From assembly GCA_031213475.1 (NCBI GenBank), contig JARUPZ010000024.1:1550001-1614000 (forward strand): a stretch of DNA of 64,000 nt, written 5' to 3'. The notes below the pieces were generated by a model. The model did no database searches, was not told the origin of the DNA, and saw nothing but the letters and a program-made list of their open reading frames with translations. The first letter of the stretch is position 1; every line of letters begins with the position of its first letter. The translations under genes were made by a program, and so were the position numbers. Source of the DNA: Nereocystis luetkeana (lineage: Eukaryota; Sar; Phaeophyceae; Laminariales; Laminariaceae). Of the stretch, positions 11,547-22,878 are shown one piece after another.

Positions 11547-12599
11547 GTGAGGGTGTTATGTGCGGAGTTGCGGGTGTGCAGTCGCAGAGGGCTCGTTTTT
11601 CTTTTAGTTATATCTGTCGTTGATAGCCCCTCGAAGGTGGCAAGTAAAGACAGCAGTCCTCGGAATGGTCGCTTACTGCTCGTGTTGCTGCGACGTTGCA
11701 GATTTGCGCACTACGATGGTCTGCGCAATGCTCGCTTGCCGGTGCTGCTGATAGGGTTGCTCTGTTGATGCCGTGTTTACGCTGTGTGCGCCTACGATGG
11801 CCCCCACTATGTTTCCTTGCCGGTGATGCAGCCGGGCGGCTGCCTGCCCGAAGATGTTTTCAAGCGTTTCTTGGCACACGAGTGCCCTCCTGTTCGCGAA
11901 CCATGCCTCTACAGTGCGAAAAGCGCTAATGCGTGAGTTAGGAACATTGTAGATGAAAATCGACGAGCGCTGCGAATGCTGAATCCTATCCGCAATGAAA
12001 ATGAAGGCACGTACCGGGGGGGAGAAGGGACGACACCTGTTACCATGGCTCGTCCAGAAGCTGGAAAGTAAACTAATGATTAAAAATAATTCAAGTGCGG
12101 TAGGGGAGGTACCTTTGGGCCCATTGTTTTTTCTGCGTAGCCGGGCTACATATGTGACGAACAACCCAATGTATGTGTCATCCCATTGATATTTTACATA
12201 TTTCTTCGTTAAAATGTCTGTTAGAGATTGGCTGCTGCACTACCGTGGTTTCAAGCTCTGCTGTGCGTAACCGAGAACCTACGATGGGCTGTGGATCTGA
12301 ACGCTCAGAATCCGAGCAAAGACCTGTGCGAAGGCCCTTCTCCGAAGAGCTGCCAAGGTGGGAGACTCTGTAAGCACACAACGGCAACCTCACCAACGCC
12401 ATCAAGGGACTCAGGACGACGCTCGGTGGCAGGAGGCCCGGAATTTTCCGAGACCGGCACGATAATCTGGCGGTGGTGCTCGGCGTCACACGCAGAGACC
12501 CCGCGAGTTTAGTCAAAGTGAAGACCCGATCGACCGAAGAAACGACCGGCACGGCAATCTTTCCTGCGAACCCTTACACTCTTGGAGCGCAGGCTACCC
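11547..12599. other. No gene recognised; diverged SINE body
   Basis: Between 11940 and 12045 the sequence keeps landmarks of the SINE body (ATGAAAATGAAGGCACGTACC and GGGGAGAAGG). A TTGCCGGTG-containing segment is duplicated at about 11735 and 11815. No further exon of the SR-like gene could be fixed. Confidence 0.4.
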
Positions 12600-15440
12600 T
12601 CGACGAGGGCATCGAAAGGTACACTATAGGGCAAACAAAGACGTCTACGCTGTTCTGTTTTTTCTGACAGAAAATACGGCATCCCTTCTAGTCCCCAAGG
12701 ACGATGACGAGACTGGGATATGCGGAAACGAGCAGAAGCCCCTACCGCAGCGGGCGTCCAAGTACAACAAAGTCACGGATGAAATTGGCCGCGACACACC
12801 AGGGAGCGGCAGCTCTACTCCAGCATGAAAACCCGGCGAGACCGACTATTGTTTTTGTTGAGAAGACTTTTGCTCGCTCCGAGGTCGCGAGAGTAGACGA
12901 GCATATGTCCGCCCGAAGGTTCAGGGAAATTTGTGCTCAAGGCCTTCTCTCGAACTACAAGATTCAAGCTCATGGTGAAACGCGATCCTGCCTTCGACAT
13001 CGACCAGAGGCAGTGTGCAATGCGTCACCTGTACCTTGACATCCTGTCACGTTACAACGGAGCAACGATAGCTGGGCGTGGCGACGGCATGCCAGCGGAG
13101 ACTTCGACCTGCCTCAACTGTGACAATCAGGGGTACTACGCGCGCAACTGGTACACGGGCAAAGCGGACTGTATAAAGAAATCCAGTAGAAGTATCAGAA
13201 CACGACGGTATATCTGCAAGGGACAATGCAGGGTGCAAGGGCGCCGTTGGGCAGAAGATTGTTCTTCACACAAGAGTACCTCGCACGGCGAAGCCGACTG
13301 CTACGCGCAGGGAGCGCCGCGCCCGTCGCAGAACTGCGGCGCTCACATCGCCGTTGTGCCGAGCGCTAGCTCCCGTCCTGCGGACGACGACGAGAAGAAG
13401 CCGCCCCTCAACTTCGATGACGCCGTCCTCGAGGCATTCGCGTACACGGGGCTGGTGGCTGGGACTGGCGGACGACGGTAGCGACTGGCGGACGACGGTA
13501 GCGCCACGACGCCGACAAACCCCCCGGTGGTAGACAGCGGCGCGTCGGACCACTTTCGTGGACAACCGAGCTGATTACAGGACTGCGGCACGGAACGAAG
13601 GATTCCAAGAAGCTGAAGGAGCCGAAGACTAGTGTGACCACCGGAAAGAAGAAGGTATACTTGGCTACAACTAGCACCATCCAGGGATACTTCATCAGCC
13701 AGGCTGGTCAGCCTATTTCAGTTTTCATCTCCCCCGTGGTCATTCTTGCCTGGGGCGCCACCTCTTCTCCCGCGCCAAGGCAACGAAATCGGGGGCAAGC
13801 ATCATCCTCAAGTCGGGAAAAAGTCTCCACAACTTCTATTCGAAAGCAACGCTTCGCTAACACCCGAGGGACCTGGGTTTGTGCTTTGTGCTCGTATGGC
13901 GTACCTCTTGGCGCCCTGGGTGGCGCGATTGAGATGCCACCAACTCCCGCTGTGGCCCTTGCGGCAGACACCAGGGCGGGCATTTACACCTTAAAAGATT
14001 GCCAGGGACTGCACGTGAACCGGTCATCGCCATGGAGTACACCGCGAACCCGACGCTCCAACAGGTGGGGATGTCCAAGCGGGATGGACAAAGTCTTGTG
14101 GCCATGACCCAGGTGCGTGCTTAAGGACGGCAACGACACGCTGGAAGAGACTTTATTACTGCCACTGAGATGGAACGCCTGCGGGTGCAAAATTGGGGCG
14201 TACTGCGGGCAACTTCCTGGAGGAGGGTACGTCATCGCCAACAGCCGGAGCGTCGTCCATTTCCAGGGGCTAAGTCGAAATCACCAGAGGCTTAACCTTC
14301 CTCACAAGGGATTGGAACACCACCACCAGAAGCTGGAGTGCCATCCCCAGGAGTCACATACACTGTTTTTCCCGGGGTCGCATCTTTTTCGCGGCTGGGG
14401 TCGCACCAGATGCACGGCACCACGCGACCGCCAGTACGAGACTCAATCAAGACACCGAGTACACCTTCGACAGCACGACTTAGGGGGGGGGGCACCAGGG
14501 GCAAACCCCCATCAAAGTGTGTGGGTTCCGCCAACATCGGTGGGCATACGTTGCCTTCACGCACGCCCCCTCCAGCACTGACAACGAATGCTTCTCGGAC
14601 GTGGAAAACAGGGTGATCAGAACCCCCAACGAAGTACCGAAATATGCCGTCCACTCCGCGGAGCAGCATCGCCTGAGGTCGCCGGATCACCGCCGTCTGG
14701 AATAATCGGACAATTGGCGTCTGAGGGCGGTGGGTCGCCGAGTATATACCGGGTTATAGTATCATCGGAGCACTATTAGTAGCATCCGAGGTCTCTAGGT
14801 CGCCATTGGCCGCATTGGCCGGAATCGCCAGAGAATTAGTACCTGGGATCGCAGAGAGATCATCGCCTGGGGTCGCCGCAGCACTATCTCTTGGGATCGC
14901 CAGCGCATACTTGCTCGGGATTTGCCGGAGCATCATCGCCTTCGATCGCCGGGGCGTCTACGCTTGGGATCGCCGCAGCATCGTCGCCTGTGATTGCCGG
15001 AGAACAATCGCCTGGTGTCCTCTGAGCATCAGGGTCTGGGGTCGACGGTTCGACACCGCCGGCTCCACCAGGGGTCGCCCTACTGTTGCTTTTCGTGAGA
15101 TGTGCCTGACTCGCGCTTCCACTTCAGGAAAGCCCGACACGGAACAACCGTCGGCCGAAGGGGTTCCACACGCTCGTGATACCGGAAGGACAACCGCGGG
15201 CAAACCCTGCGGCGGGACCTGCGGATTCCGCACGACGGAGAGCCACTTGCTACATCCACCGCATTCGTGTACACCCGCATGTCAGCCTCAGGTTCCCTCC
15301 TCTTCCGAAACAGAGATACCATCAGCATCGGGGCTAAGACCAGACACTGACAGCAGAGTAAACAGTAGAGCCGGAGTGAATAAATGGGAATCAACTTTGG
15401 CGGGAAGGAGGTTACCAACCTCTCCAGCTTCTAGATGAAA
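12600..15440 (+). pseudogene. Decayed Ty1/copia gag-pol remnant
   Basis: Landmarks of a copia polyprotein appear in order but in several frames. There is a zinc-knuckle relic near 13109-13150 (Cys-X2-Cys kept, His and last Cys replaced by Tyr and Trp), the protease motif VVDSGASDHF at about 13527-13557, and the post-protease motif GRHLFSRAKATKSGASIILK at about 13754-13815, out of frame with its surroundings. A linker at 14830-15010 repeats Pro-Gly-Ile/Val-Ala in imperfect units. Integrase and RT cores are not recognisable. A 20-bp direct duplication (GACTGGCGGACGACGGTAGC) lies at 13463-13505. No LTRs were found. It differs clearly from the young element at 32896-39723. Confidence 0.6.
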
Positions 15441-16194
15441 TTGAGACTCAAGTCCTGAGCTAAGGAAAGCGGATCAAATTTCATCTGACGACCATCGGCG
15501 TCTACCTCCACAGGGCCCAAGACACTGGAAGCGTGAATTGCATCACCCTCTCTACCGAAGCTGTGCTTGTGTCGCGTATAGATTACCATTGTATGAGACG
15601 GGCAGAGTCTCAAATTCCCTCGCCAACAAACTGATCACCGGAGTAATGGTCTCGTGTTGTTCGACTAGAGTATGTCGTCCGTTTCCCCTGCAGCAGAGTC
15701 CGCTGCCGTGAACGCGTGGGCGACTGCTACAGTGCCGAGTACCCAAGTGAAAGAGTAACTCGATTGGATAGGGAAAATATTACCAACAATTACGCCATCT
15801 ACAGCATTTCAGCATGTATGGCAGGAAGACCCCGCCACGTGGACGATGAGTACAAACAAGCGATCGGCATTCACGAGGGGTGATACCCGTCAAAGAAAGC
15901 TGGTCGGTACCAAGCTGCAAAATCGCTTGCAGTGCACCTCTGTTCCTTTGTTTGCGGGCGGCAGGAACATTGGGGCCGTTCGGTCCTATGCTCGTTGCGG
16001 AATGAACGAATTCCCTGTTTTTGTAGACTATTAATGCTACAATTCTTGGTCCGTTAACTGACCGGGATATGGTTCACGTCTGACTCTAGTGTTGTGGGTT
16101 GGTGGTTTGTCTTTTTATTTTTTATATATATATATATATATGCAGTACAGGAGCAGAGCGGGGTTGCTTTGAAAACTTTGTGATGTAGCTAATG
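15441..16194. other. No gene recognised
   Basis: Short frames on both strands lack domains. The stretch may include further copia debris at its left end and has a short (TA)n run at 16124-16141. Confidence 0.4.
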
Positions 16195-16395
16195 CTCGTG
16201 ACGGGACGATTGGCTGGATAGGATGAGACAGTAGGTGTACAGAATCCCGACGGGACGGAACAGTAAAGTACAATGAGTTTATTTTCATGACGGAACGGTA
16301 AATAAAACTTTCACGACGGGACGGAACGATAAAAACATGTTGGCTCACAACGGGACGGGACGGTACAAAAACAGTTTATCGACGGGATGGGACTG
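16195..16395 (+). repeat. GACGGGACGGAAC minisatellite
   Basis: The motif (C/T)GACGGGACGGAACGGTAAA recurs with variation about six times (near 16198, 16248, 16290, 16313, 16349 and 16380), separated by 30-50 bp of AT-rich sequence. Confidence 0.7.
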
Positions 16396-16544
16396 CTGTA
16401 AACACATTTTTGGCTGGTTGTGATTGTGAATGGGTGCAGGTGTTTGCGGTTGGTAAAAGGTTGGAGGTGCTGGTGCTGGTGGCGGTGGTGATGGTGCTGG
16501 TGCTCCTTGGTCGGCTACGCCCGTTATATACGGGAGAGGAAGAA

Positions 16545-16665
16545 AATGCTGAGAATTTTTCTCGCGAAGAAAACGAAACGCATGCACCGTACGGTTTGGG
16601 AAGGGGGGAGGAGTGTCGGCTATGTGATCCCCGATCTGAGTTACGAAAAGGAAGGCGGGTAAAAT
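16545..16665 (+). repeat. SINE S1, diverged body fragment
   Basis: Retains TTTTCTCGCGAAGAAAACG, GGGAAGGGGGGAGGAG, CTATGTGATCCCCGATCTGAG and TTACGA in the order of the intact SINE at 60109-60451. The tRNA-like head is missing. Confidence 0.55.
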
Positions 16666-17801
16666 TGTACACCTCTGGTGTGAAAGATCGAGAATTTAGT
16701 CGAAACCCATGTTGCCAGCTGCGCGTGATACGGGTTGTCGCATCTTGCGTGTTACCGGCATTCGGCGACACGCTCGTACATACTGGTACACCATCCGGCA
16801 GGTGCGAGCACACAGACGGATATTATAGTTCCGGGCAGGTACTACAACAGTAGCTACAATGTATGATACCTGGTCTATATCATTCTACTAGGTATGTACG
16901 ATACCTGGTCTATATTATTCCAAGTACAGCAGCAGCAACATACAGTAGTAGAAAGGAAAGTTTCCACCCTCAAGCGGGTGAGCATGCTTGTATGTACCAA
17001 TATGTACCCAAAGGTATGGACTGCTGCAGTATATAGTGTGCGTGCAAACGCCCCAGCTGTACGACGGAATCAACATGTTGTTTTGGGTCGGTTTTTAAAT
17101 CGATTCTTCTGTCGATGTCGAGAAAAACAAATTGTTGTGAACCTGCGGGTTCATCAGTTTCGTTTCGACAGCACATGCTCCTCTCGAAGGTCACCTCGGG
17201 TCAACATGCCCACACGCCCGTGGCACGTAGCAGCAGCCGGTTCTTCTGTCGCAACCGGAGCGACGGGTTAAATCGACCCACGACGCATCACTTGACTTGG
17301 AAGCGTGGTGAGCTTTAAGCTTGACGTTTATTTAAACCCAACCTATTCGCCGGAACTTTATACAAACACCGGTAGAAAAATACCATTAAAAACATCTGAT
17401 CAATGCGGCGGTTGGACTGGAGTACCAGGTATGTAAGTTCACGATCTATACGCTTCCAGAGGGACGAACCGCAAGGGGGTTCCCTTCTCGCGAAATGTGT
17501 GGTCTTCTCTCTTTAATCTCTGGACAGAAAACAAGCCTCGCCTTGCGTGCGCGGACACATCAAAACGCCCGCGCACCGAGCCGGCGACCACCATCCGCCT
17601 GCGCAACAAGCAGGGTCTCATCCGTTCAGTGGATGGGTCAATCGCTGCATATTTTCTTTGCTGCCTGGCCTGCAGCACGTAGCCAGACCCTGGCCTGATC
17701 CGCCGGGTGAAAGAAACGACCTGCGTGTTTTGCACACACAACAACGGAATAAACGGAGACTACACTACAGAGAACCTGCTTCCGCCCGTACCGCGGAGCT
17801 A
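16666..17801. other. No gene recognised
   Basis: A GATACCTGGTCTATAT segment is duplicated at about 16865 and 16900, and TACCAGGTA occurs at about 17423. Open frames of 60-125 codons on both strands show no domain or splice-bounded exon. Confidence 0.4.
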
Positions 17802-17906
17802 TTACGGGGGACCATAGTTAATAGGACCAAATATTGTTAGTAGAAATTGTTAAATATATAGGTTTTTATGTATACCACAGGTCCTATTAACTATGGTCCC
17901 CCGTAA
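17802..17906 (+). mobile_element. M1 MITE copy C, 105 bp
   Basis: The best-preserved copy. TTACGGGGGACCATAGTTAA at the left is matched by TTAACTATGGTCCCCCGTAA at the right, with TA at 17800-17801 and 17907-17908. The interior is AT-rich. Confidence 0.9.
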
Positions 17907-17939
17907 TAGGAGAGCCTTCACACGCTAGCGACAAGGGGG

Positions 17940-18155
17940 ATGATGACGCCAAGCCGTGCGCTTGCTCCTGCTGTATTATTGGCGGCCACATGCTCTGTTC
18001 CCGACCCGGCCAAGGCCTTCGTGCTCATGCGGCGAGTTGCACCAAAGAACGTGGTGAACAGGGGGTGGATAAACGCCCCCCCCGAAAGGAGGGACACCGC
18101 TCAGGGAACCGGGTTATTCGCAGGCTGCCAAAGGCCCAGCGCAGGAAATGATTAG
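17940..18155 (+). CDS. Short ORF with plastid-presequence-like N-terminus
   Basis: A 71-codon ATG-started frame. The N-terminus has a hydrophobic core (LAPAVLLAATCSV) followed by AKAFVLMRR. This resembles the signal peptide plus Phe-containing cleavage motif of stramenopile bipartite plastid-targeting sequences, with a basic stretch after it. The rest (APKNVVNRGWI to GTGLFAG) is Arg-rich like a transit peptide. The 3' part is repeated in inverted orientation just downstream, and the minus-strand frame 18114-18389 shows the matching residues NRGWI/DRGWI and GTGLFAG/ATGLFAD. No mature domain is visible, so it may be a captured first exon or a gene fragment. Targeting is inference; a chance frame cannot be excluded. 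Confidence 0.3.
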   Translation: MMTPSRALAPAVLLAATCSVPDPAKAFVLMRRVAPKNVVNRGWINAPPERRDTAQGTGLFAGCQRPSAGND

Positions 18156-18385
18156 GCCAAGACCATGGTGCCTATCCCCCGGGCGCCAACTGCGAGAGAC
18201 CATGATGCGGGCATGATGCTCTCTCGCAGTTGACGCCCGGGAGAGAAACACCACAGTCTCGACGAAATCATTACCTCCGCTGGGCAGTGGGCCGTCTGCG
18301 AATAATCCGGTTGCCTGCGCGGTGTCCGTCCTCTTTGGGGTTCCGTCTATCCACCCCCTGTCTACCGCGTTGTTTGGAGAGATGT
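18037..18385. repeat. Long imperfect inverted repeat (arms about 165 bp)
   Basis: The left arm (about 18037-18205) and the reverse complement of the right arm (about 18210-18385) match throughout. Shared blocks include AGGGGGTGGATA, GGACACCGC, TTATTCGCAG, AATGATT, CCCGGGCG and CAACTGCGAGAGA. By eye the arms are about 75% identical, with a very short loop near 18205, so a transcript could fold into a long hairpin. The arms include coding-like sequence of the ORF at 17940. Confidence 0.7.
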
Positions 18386-18944
18386 ACATTCACCGCTTGT
18401 CGCCACGGCTTGCCGTGGCACGTCGTTGGGCTATTCCATAGCTTTCCTTGGTATGTCGTGGGAGTTGTCGTTATGGGCCCCGAAGGTTGTCGATGTATGC
18501 TGTGGAGGTTGTCATGGTATACTGGGGGGCTCAATCATGGCATACCGTGGGTGTTGCCATGGCACGTGCCATGATACTGCCGGGGGTTGGCATGGGCATA
18601 ATCATATATACAACGTACCGGAACAACGTCGGGGCCAATGGCAACCCGTGGGCTTTGCCATGTTCACTGCCACGGGGTACCACTAAAGTATCGAATAGGC
18701 GAAGGCGTGCTGAAGGAACCATCAGGATTGACATATTTCTAGGCGTTGACAGAGTAAGCGTTGACAAATCATGTCATTGCGGAACATTTAGGGTATATAG
18801 GAGGACGAAGAACTGAAGCCGGGATCCAACAACCAACCTTGACCTCTGCTCTCACGTACCTGGAAAGGTACATCACACAAAATACGCGGTGCCACCTTAT
18901 CCGAATGCGGTGCAACCTAAACCAATAAGCTTCAGCACTTGCGG
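18386..18944. other. No gene recognised; GT-rich diverged repeats
   Basis: Short degenerate repeats of TTGTCG, TTGCCATGGCA and TGTCATGG occur at 18400-18670. No exon was found. Confidence 0.4.
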
Positions 18945-19175
18945 AGAATCTGTCAAGCTACACGTGCTACACCTGGTACACAGAGATCACGGTCTAGATC
19001 ATCTGTAGCCCATACCGTGCCGTTGCGAGATGATGTGCAGGATCTGTGTAGTACAGATCCAACCTAGGAAACATGTCGTAAACCGTGCAGGTTATGCGGC
19101 CCCCACTCGGCAGCATGGGCCAGATCATACAAATCATACAGATCATCTTCCCTGAAATATCTAGATCCTGACGTG
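18945..19175 (+). repeat. Dispersed repeat family R4
   Basis: Contains GATGTGCAGGATCTG, GTACAGATCCAACC(T/C)AGGAAACA, CCCCCACTCGGCAGCATG and GATCATAC in the order seen at 49515-49690 and 55590-55770. Confidence 0.6.
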
Positions 19176-19301
19176 GGGATCGATGATCTGTCGGCGGTGT
19201 GCGAAGCCGCTTCTTGAGCGAAGTACAGAGCCCATCTTCACGTTTAAGAACCTAACAAAAGATAGCCGCTGTACCCCCTCAACGGCGACACCACACTGCT
19301 G

Positions 19302-19604
19302 ATGCGACGTGCCCGTGGTAAAACTCCCACCAAACACACGGCACCCGAAAAGTTATTTGTCTCCGAAGTGGGCCACCAAAACTCTTGTGACAGCACTACG
19401 CTGAACACCTCCCCCCTCCCGACAGTTTGCGCTGGGGATGCCCGCGACGTCAGCATGGATTCCACCCAAGAGGCCTCGGACGAAGACATGGGCGGCGCAG
19501 GCGTAGGCGGCGCCTCCGCCTTGTCGCCGGAGAGGCCCTCGAGGATGGACGAGGAGACTGTTGAGCCGGAGCAGCTGAGCGCATCGACGATAGAGGGCAT
19601 GACG
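19302..19604 (+). CDS. SAP-domain gene, acidic Ser/Gly-rich exon
   Basis: From the ATG at 19302 a 101-codon frame begins with a basic patch (RRARGKTPTKH). It becomes acidic and Ser-rich (DVSMDSTQEASDEDMGG, SPERPSRMDEETVEPEQ), a typical disordered nuclear linker. It ends at the donor ACG|GTGGGT in phase 0, and the next plus-strand exon found, the SAP domain at 21672, also starts in phase 0, so I place them in one gene. An in-frame TAG lies 13 codons upstream (19263-19265). An internal exon starting after that point is an alternative to a first exon. Function by association: a nucleic-acid-binding nuclear protein. Confidence 0.5.
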
Positions 19605-19719
19605 GTGGGTGGTGGTCTTCCCCAGCCCGCCTCCCCGTGCGCAGCGTTTTTTTGTTTGTTTGTTTATTCTCACACACTGGACAGCCCATCATGATGCAGA
19701 TATTTCAGGGCAGATAAAC

Positions 19720-19850
19720 ATTTGCTGATCTTGTAATGTCTACAGTAGCTCATGTTGCCGGATGGGAGGTAGTTCATCTGCATGATTTAGGACGTTTTTC
19801 CTGGGTTGAATCTGTATTGCACAGGTCCTGCACAGCACCTCAGAACGGCA
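19720..19850 (-). repeat. R4 repeat fragment
   Basis: TACAGTAGCTCATGTTGCCGG and TTCCTGGGTTGAATCTGT match, in reverse orientation, the R4 landmarks of 25440-25580 and 18945-19175. Confidence 0.5.
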
Positions 19851-20404
19851 GGTTAGTATCTACCGGTATATTTTATGTTGATAGTGATCTTTCCGACCTG
19901 TGTTCGTTTTTCGGCTGGGTGTCAAATCAAGGCGCTGCGAGATTAATGCCTACCAGGTACCGGATATACACGGAAGACTGAAAGAAACGTTAACGTTGCT
20001 CGGTCCAGCATCCGGACACTAAACGGTGGCGCTCCGGACGTACGTACTGCAGCTCGGGCTGTGTGTTTTTTCTCAAGTTTGGCGTTTTTTAGTTATTTCG
20101 GTGACACTCTTGTGTCTGGTAGTGCCATGTTTTGGTGTTGAGCTCTCGTTGCGAGCTATGGCCAAGGCGTGCTTGGGTTTTCGATCGCACCTTGTGGGTT
20201 GCGTAGGCGTTGGAACTCCATCCGTTTTTGTCATTTCTCGGCGATTACTACGTCTCCTGATATGGCTTCCTTGGGGTTCAGCACGCCCTTCCCTGTTGGA
20301 ACACCGGGTGACCGGGAAATGGTCCCCAGACCCTACCGGCCCGAAGACCTGTCGTTGGTAACTATCACCACCGCTGTAGATATAGTAGTCCCTTTTAACT
20401 CCTC

Positions 20405-20530
20405 TGGGTGCTGAAAATAGCGACCAAAATAATGGTGGTGTCATCAACCATTGAACCGTCTCTAGGAGGAGCGTTAGTGCCCAGCAGTACGGGTAGGAGG
20501 ATCAAGTTGCTTGCGCCCGTGCCGATCGAT
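20405..20530 (-). repeat. Dispersed repeat family R5, copy 3
   Basis: AGCGACCAAAATAATGGTGG, CATCAACCATTGAACCG, AGTGCCCAGCAGTACGGGTAGG. Closely related copies lie at 43195-43310 and 49905-50060, and inverted relatives at 10495 and 32040. Confidence 0.6.
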
Positions 20531-21377
20531 CCCTTGCTTTGTAACCAAGACACCTGTTTGTAGCACCCGCCGATAATAAATAACAACATTGGTCGCGGTT
20601 ATAGTCGTCAATTTTCATCGTCAGTTTTTCCGTTTGCAGTCCCAAGAGGACTAAGGGACCCTATTATAGCGTCTTGGAGATTAGAGGTCCTTTACGCGCC
20701 AACGCCCCCTGTCCGAACCTGCAGTTCCTTCTCTTAGACGAAGCAGTGGGCAAATACGTTACTCGGAAATTTGGGAGTCCCTCATGTGTCGTTTCCCCTT
20801 GCAGTACGCGACATGTGTGAGTAATTTTCATAGTTGATAATTCCAGGCTCCAATTTCATACCTTTTAACAATTTATAGCTAAGCATTTGCGCTCAGCAAG
20901 GACGCCACTCTAAAACGTATATAATAGCCTGTGAGAGCCTGCGCTTAACGTTGGCATCACCATAAGCCGCGAGCCTTAGCCAAAACAGGAGATTCTTATC
21001 CGCTGTCGCGTACTGTGTCGCGAGATTCTCAACTGTGTGTCCCTTTATGTAGGTGTTCGAAATAAGGCAAGCAGGCAGGGGAGTAGATCGGGCAGCCGTT
21101 CGAATGCTCCGTTGAGCAAGAGACAGGCGGTGGGAGTAAGGCGAGCAACGATTTCCAACTTTTTTTTGGGAGCATGGCGTCCATGGGTTGCTTGATTGTC
21201 TTTTCAATATGCGCACTCTACAGTACCTGTACAATGTACGTATTGTTTGACGATTTGATTTTGGAAGGATTTTAGTCCGATACTCTGTTTCTTAGCTTGT
21301 GACCACGGGACTTGTGTATTGATATGCAGTAGTGACATAGACGAAAAAAATAGTTAAGGCGGACCCTGCGTGTGATA

Positions 21378-21467
21378 CACCACTCTGTCCACTCTGTCCC
21401 ATCATAAAAGGACCATTTTGACACTAACCTCTGGATCAAACGATAATCATTTCGGCACACAGTGGTG
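21378..21467. mobile_element. M3 MITE, 90 bp, TA-flanked
   Basis: CACCACTCTGTCC at the left (with a short local duplication CACTCTGTCC) and a complementary ACACAGTGGTG at the right are bordered by TA (21376-21377 and 21468-21469). Non-coding AT-rich interior. Confidence 0.65.
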
Positions 21468-21671
21468 TATGCCTTCCACGGGCAGAAAGAACGGTGTAAT
21501 GTGAAAGACCACACACACATAGCACACCTCGCGTAACGCAACACGCAACACAACACGCGACGAAACAATATGAGTAAGCCATGCGAGCACAGCACGCGAC
21601 ATAACGCAACACGACCCCGCCGCGCCCCCCATCACTCCTGCGCTTTTCTACTTACGTGTATCTTGGCACAG

Positions 21672-21766
21672 CTGTCCGAACTCCGAGAAGAGCTCAAGAG
21701 TCGAAGCCTCAACTTCTCGGGCAAGCGCCCAGCGCTCACCAAACGCCTGTCCGCCGCGGTGGGATT
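21672..21766 (+). CDS. SAP-domain exon
   Basis: Following the acceptor CTTGGCACAG, the frame reads LSELREELKSRSLNFSGKRP then ALTKRLSAAVG. This is the two-helix SAP signature: an L-x-x-L-R/K-x-x-L-K/R-x-x-x-L first helix, a conserved Gly in the turn (SGKR), and a second helix with L-x-x-R-L. SAP domains bind AT-rich DNA or RNA in chromatin and RNA-processing proteins. The donor at 21767 (GATT|GTGAGT) leaves phase 2. The exon joins in frame to 19302-19604; later exons were not fixed. The candidate exon at 42182-42333 is phase-compatible but lies beyond the next gene's first exon, which makes the link unlikely. The domain call is firm; the gene's identity is not. Confidence 0.72.
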
Positions 21767-21839
21767 GTGAGTGCCGTTGTGTGCTGTGGGCTTGCTTGAG
21801 CCCTCGCGGGTATTCGCTGGGCTATGCTACCGCCACACC

Positions 21840-22085
21840 AGCACATCGTTTTACTCGCCCCAAATGCCAGTCGACCCGGCATCACATTTCTTACAGGTCG
21901 TTGATCTGATTGGTCTAGGCTGATTGGTTCGGCCGCCAGGGTTTTGTTTTTAACCACCACCAAAACACGGCCCTAAACGCAGGTCGGTCCGGCATAGCAT
22001 TTCCTACGGGTCATTGATCTGTTTTGGTCGAGGCTGGCCTTTCGCGCACCCGGGTGTTTATTTTTTAACGCCGTCAAACTACGCC
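21840..22085 (+). repeat. Direct duplication, about 120-bp units
   Basis: Two units share (C/G)GACC(G/T)GGCAT, CATTTC(T/C)TAC(A/G)GGTC(G/A)TTGATCTG, TTGGTC(T/G)AGGCTG and TTTTTAACCACC/CGCC. The first starts near 21868 and the second near 21988. Confidence 0.6.
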
Positions 22086-22349
22086 TCTGCCGACCTCGAG
22101 TCCCTCAACGGGTTAGGGTTAATAGTTCGGTCTGGGCCGACGTGCAGGATTGAAATTGACCACCAGGCCGGCCTGCATTTAGGGGCGAGAGCCCCTTTGT
22201 TTGTACAGGGCACCACTTTGCGCGAGAGAGAGAGGAAGAGAGAGACTGTCGGCGATGATTGCCGGTCGATAGTTGTGCTCCGCGGCATTCACACTGCCCA
22301 GGTTATTGTTGGTTCCGTCTTTGATGATTGCAACGTGCGCCGCTGATTT

Positions 22350-22720
22350 TCCGGCCCTGCACTACGCCAAGGGTAAATTTTGGTTGAGATGATGGATGGC
22401 GTCGTTTGCAGGGTAGGCTTTTTCGTTTTTGCTGGTTGGGGTATCTTTGGCCTGGTCCTGCACGATGCCAAAGTGTACATTGGTTGACATGTCGGGCTGT
22501 GGGGTTTTGTAGGGCAGGCCTTGCTGTTCGTTAAGTCGCTGTTGTTTGCCGTTGGGTTTCTCCGGCCTGGTCCTGCGATTACTCCAAGCTGTATAATGAT
22601 TGGCGTTGTTGGCATTGGAGTTTGTCGCGCAGGTTTTGTTTTAGGTGGAGTCGTTCTTTGTTCGTCTTTTGAGTTCTCCTTTGTCGGGTCCTGTTTTTTG
22701 GGCGCGAGATTGTTACGGTA
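22350..22720 (+). repeat. Tandem repeat, period about 130 bp, three units
   Basis: Units share (T/G)CCGGCC(T/C)TG(G)TCCTGC, a CCAA(A/G)(G/C)T segment, TTGGTTGA or TTGGCGTTG, and GCAGGTTTTGT or GCAGGCCTTGC. The 174-codon minus-strand frame here (Thr/Pro/Lys-rich) is a translation of this array. Confidence 0.5.
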
Positions 22721-22878
22721 GATATTGAGTGTTTTGTTAGTGAGGTAGTCGGGTGCCCTGCGGGCCTCGTGTTTGGCGCTGGTGTTTTTTGTGAGTCGCG
22801 TCGTCGACCTCATTCGCTGGGGGTACCGACCGCTTGAAGGTACCCCCGGGTAGCAAATTTTCCACGAGACTGGTATTT

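Larger units (their letters stand above)
19605..21671 (+). other. Probable intron of the SAP-domain gene (about 2.07 kb)
   Basis: Bounded by GTGGGT and GGCACAG. Inside are an R4 piece (about 19720-19850), an R5 copy (about 20405-20530) and an M3 MITE (21378-21467). No other exon was recognised. Confidence 0.4.

Noticed and set aside
14806..15438. A 210-codon gene
   Set aside because: Its first third is the Pro-Gly-Ile-Ala tandem linker of the decayed copia; the rest lacks a domain.
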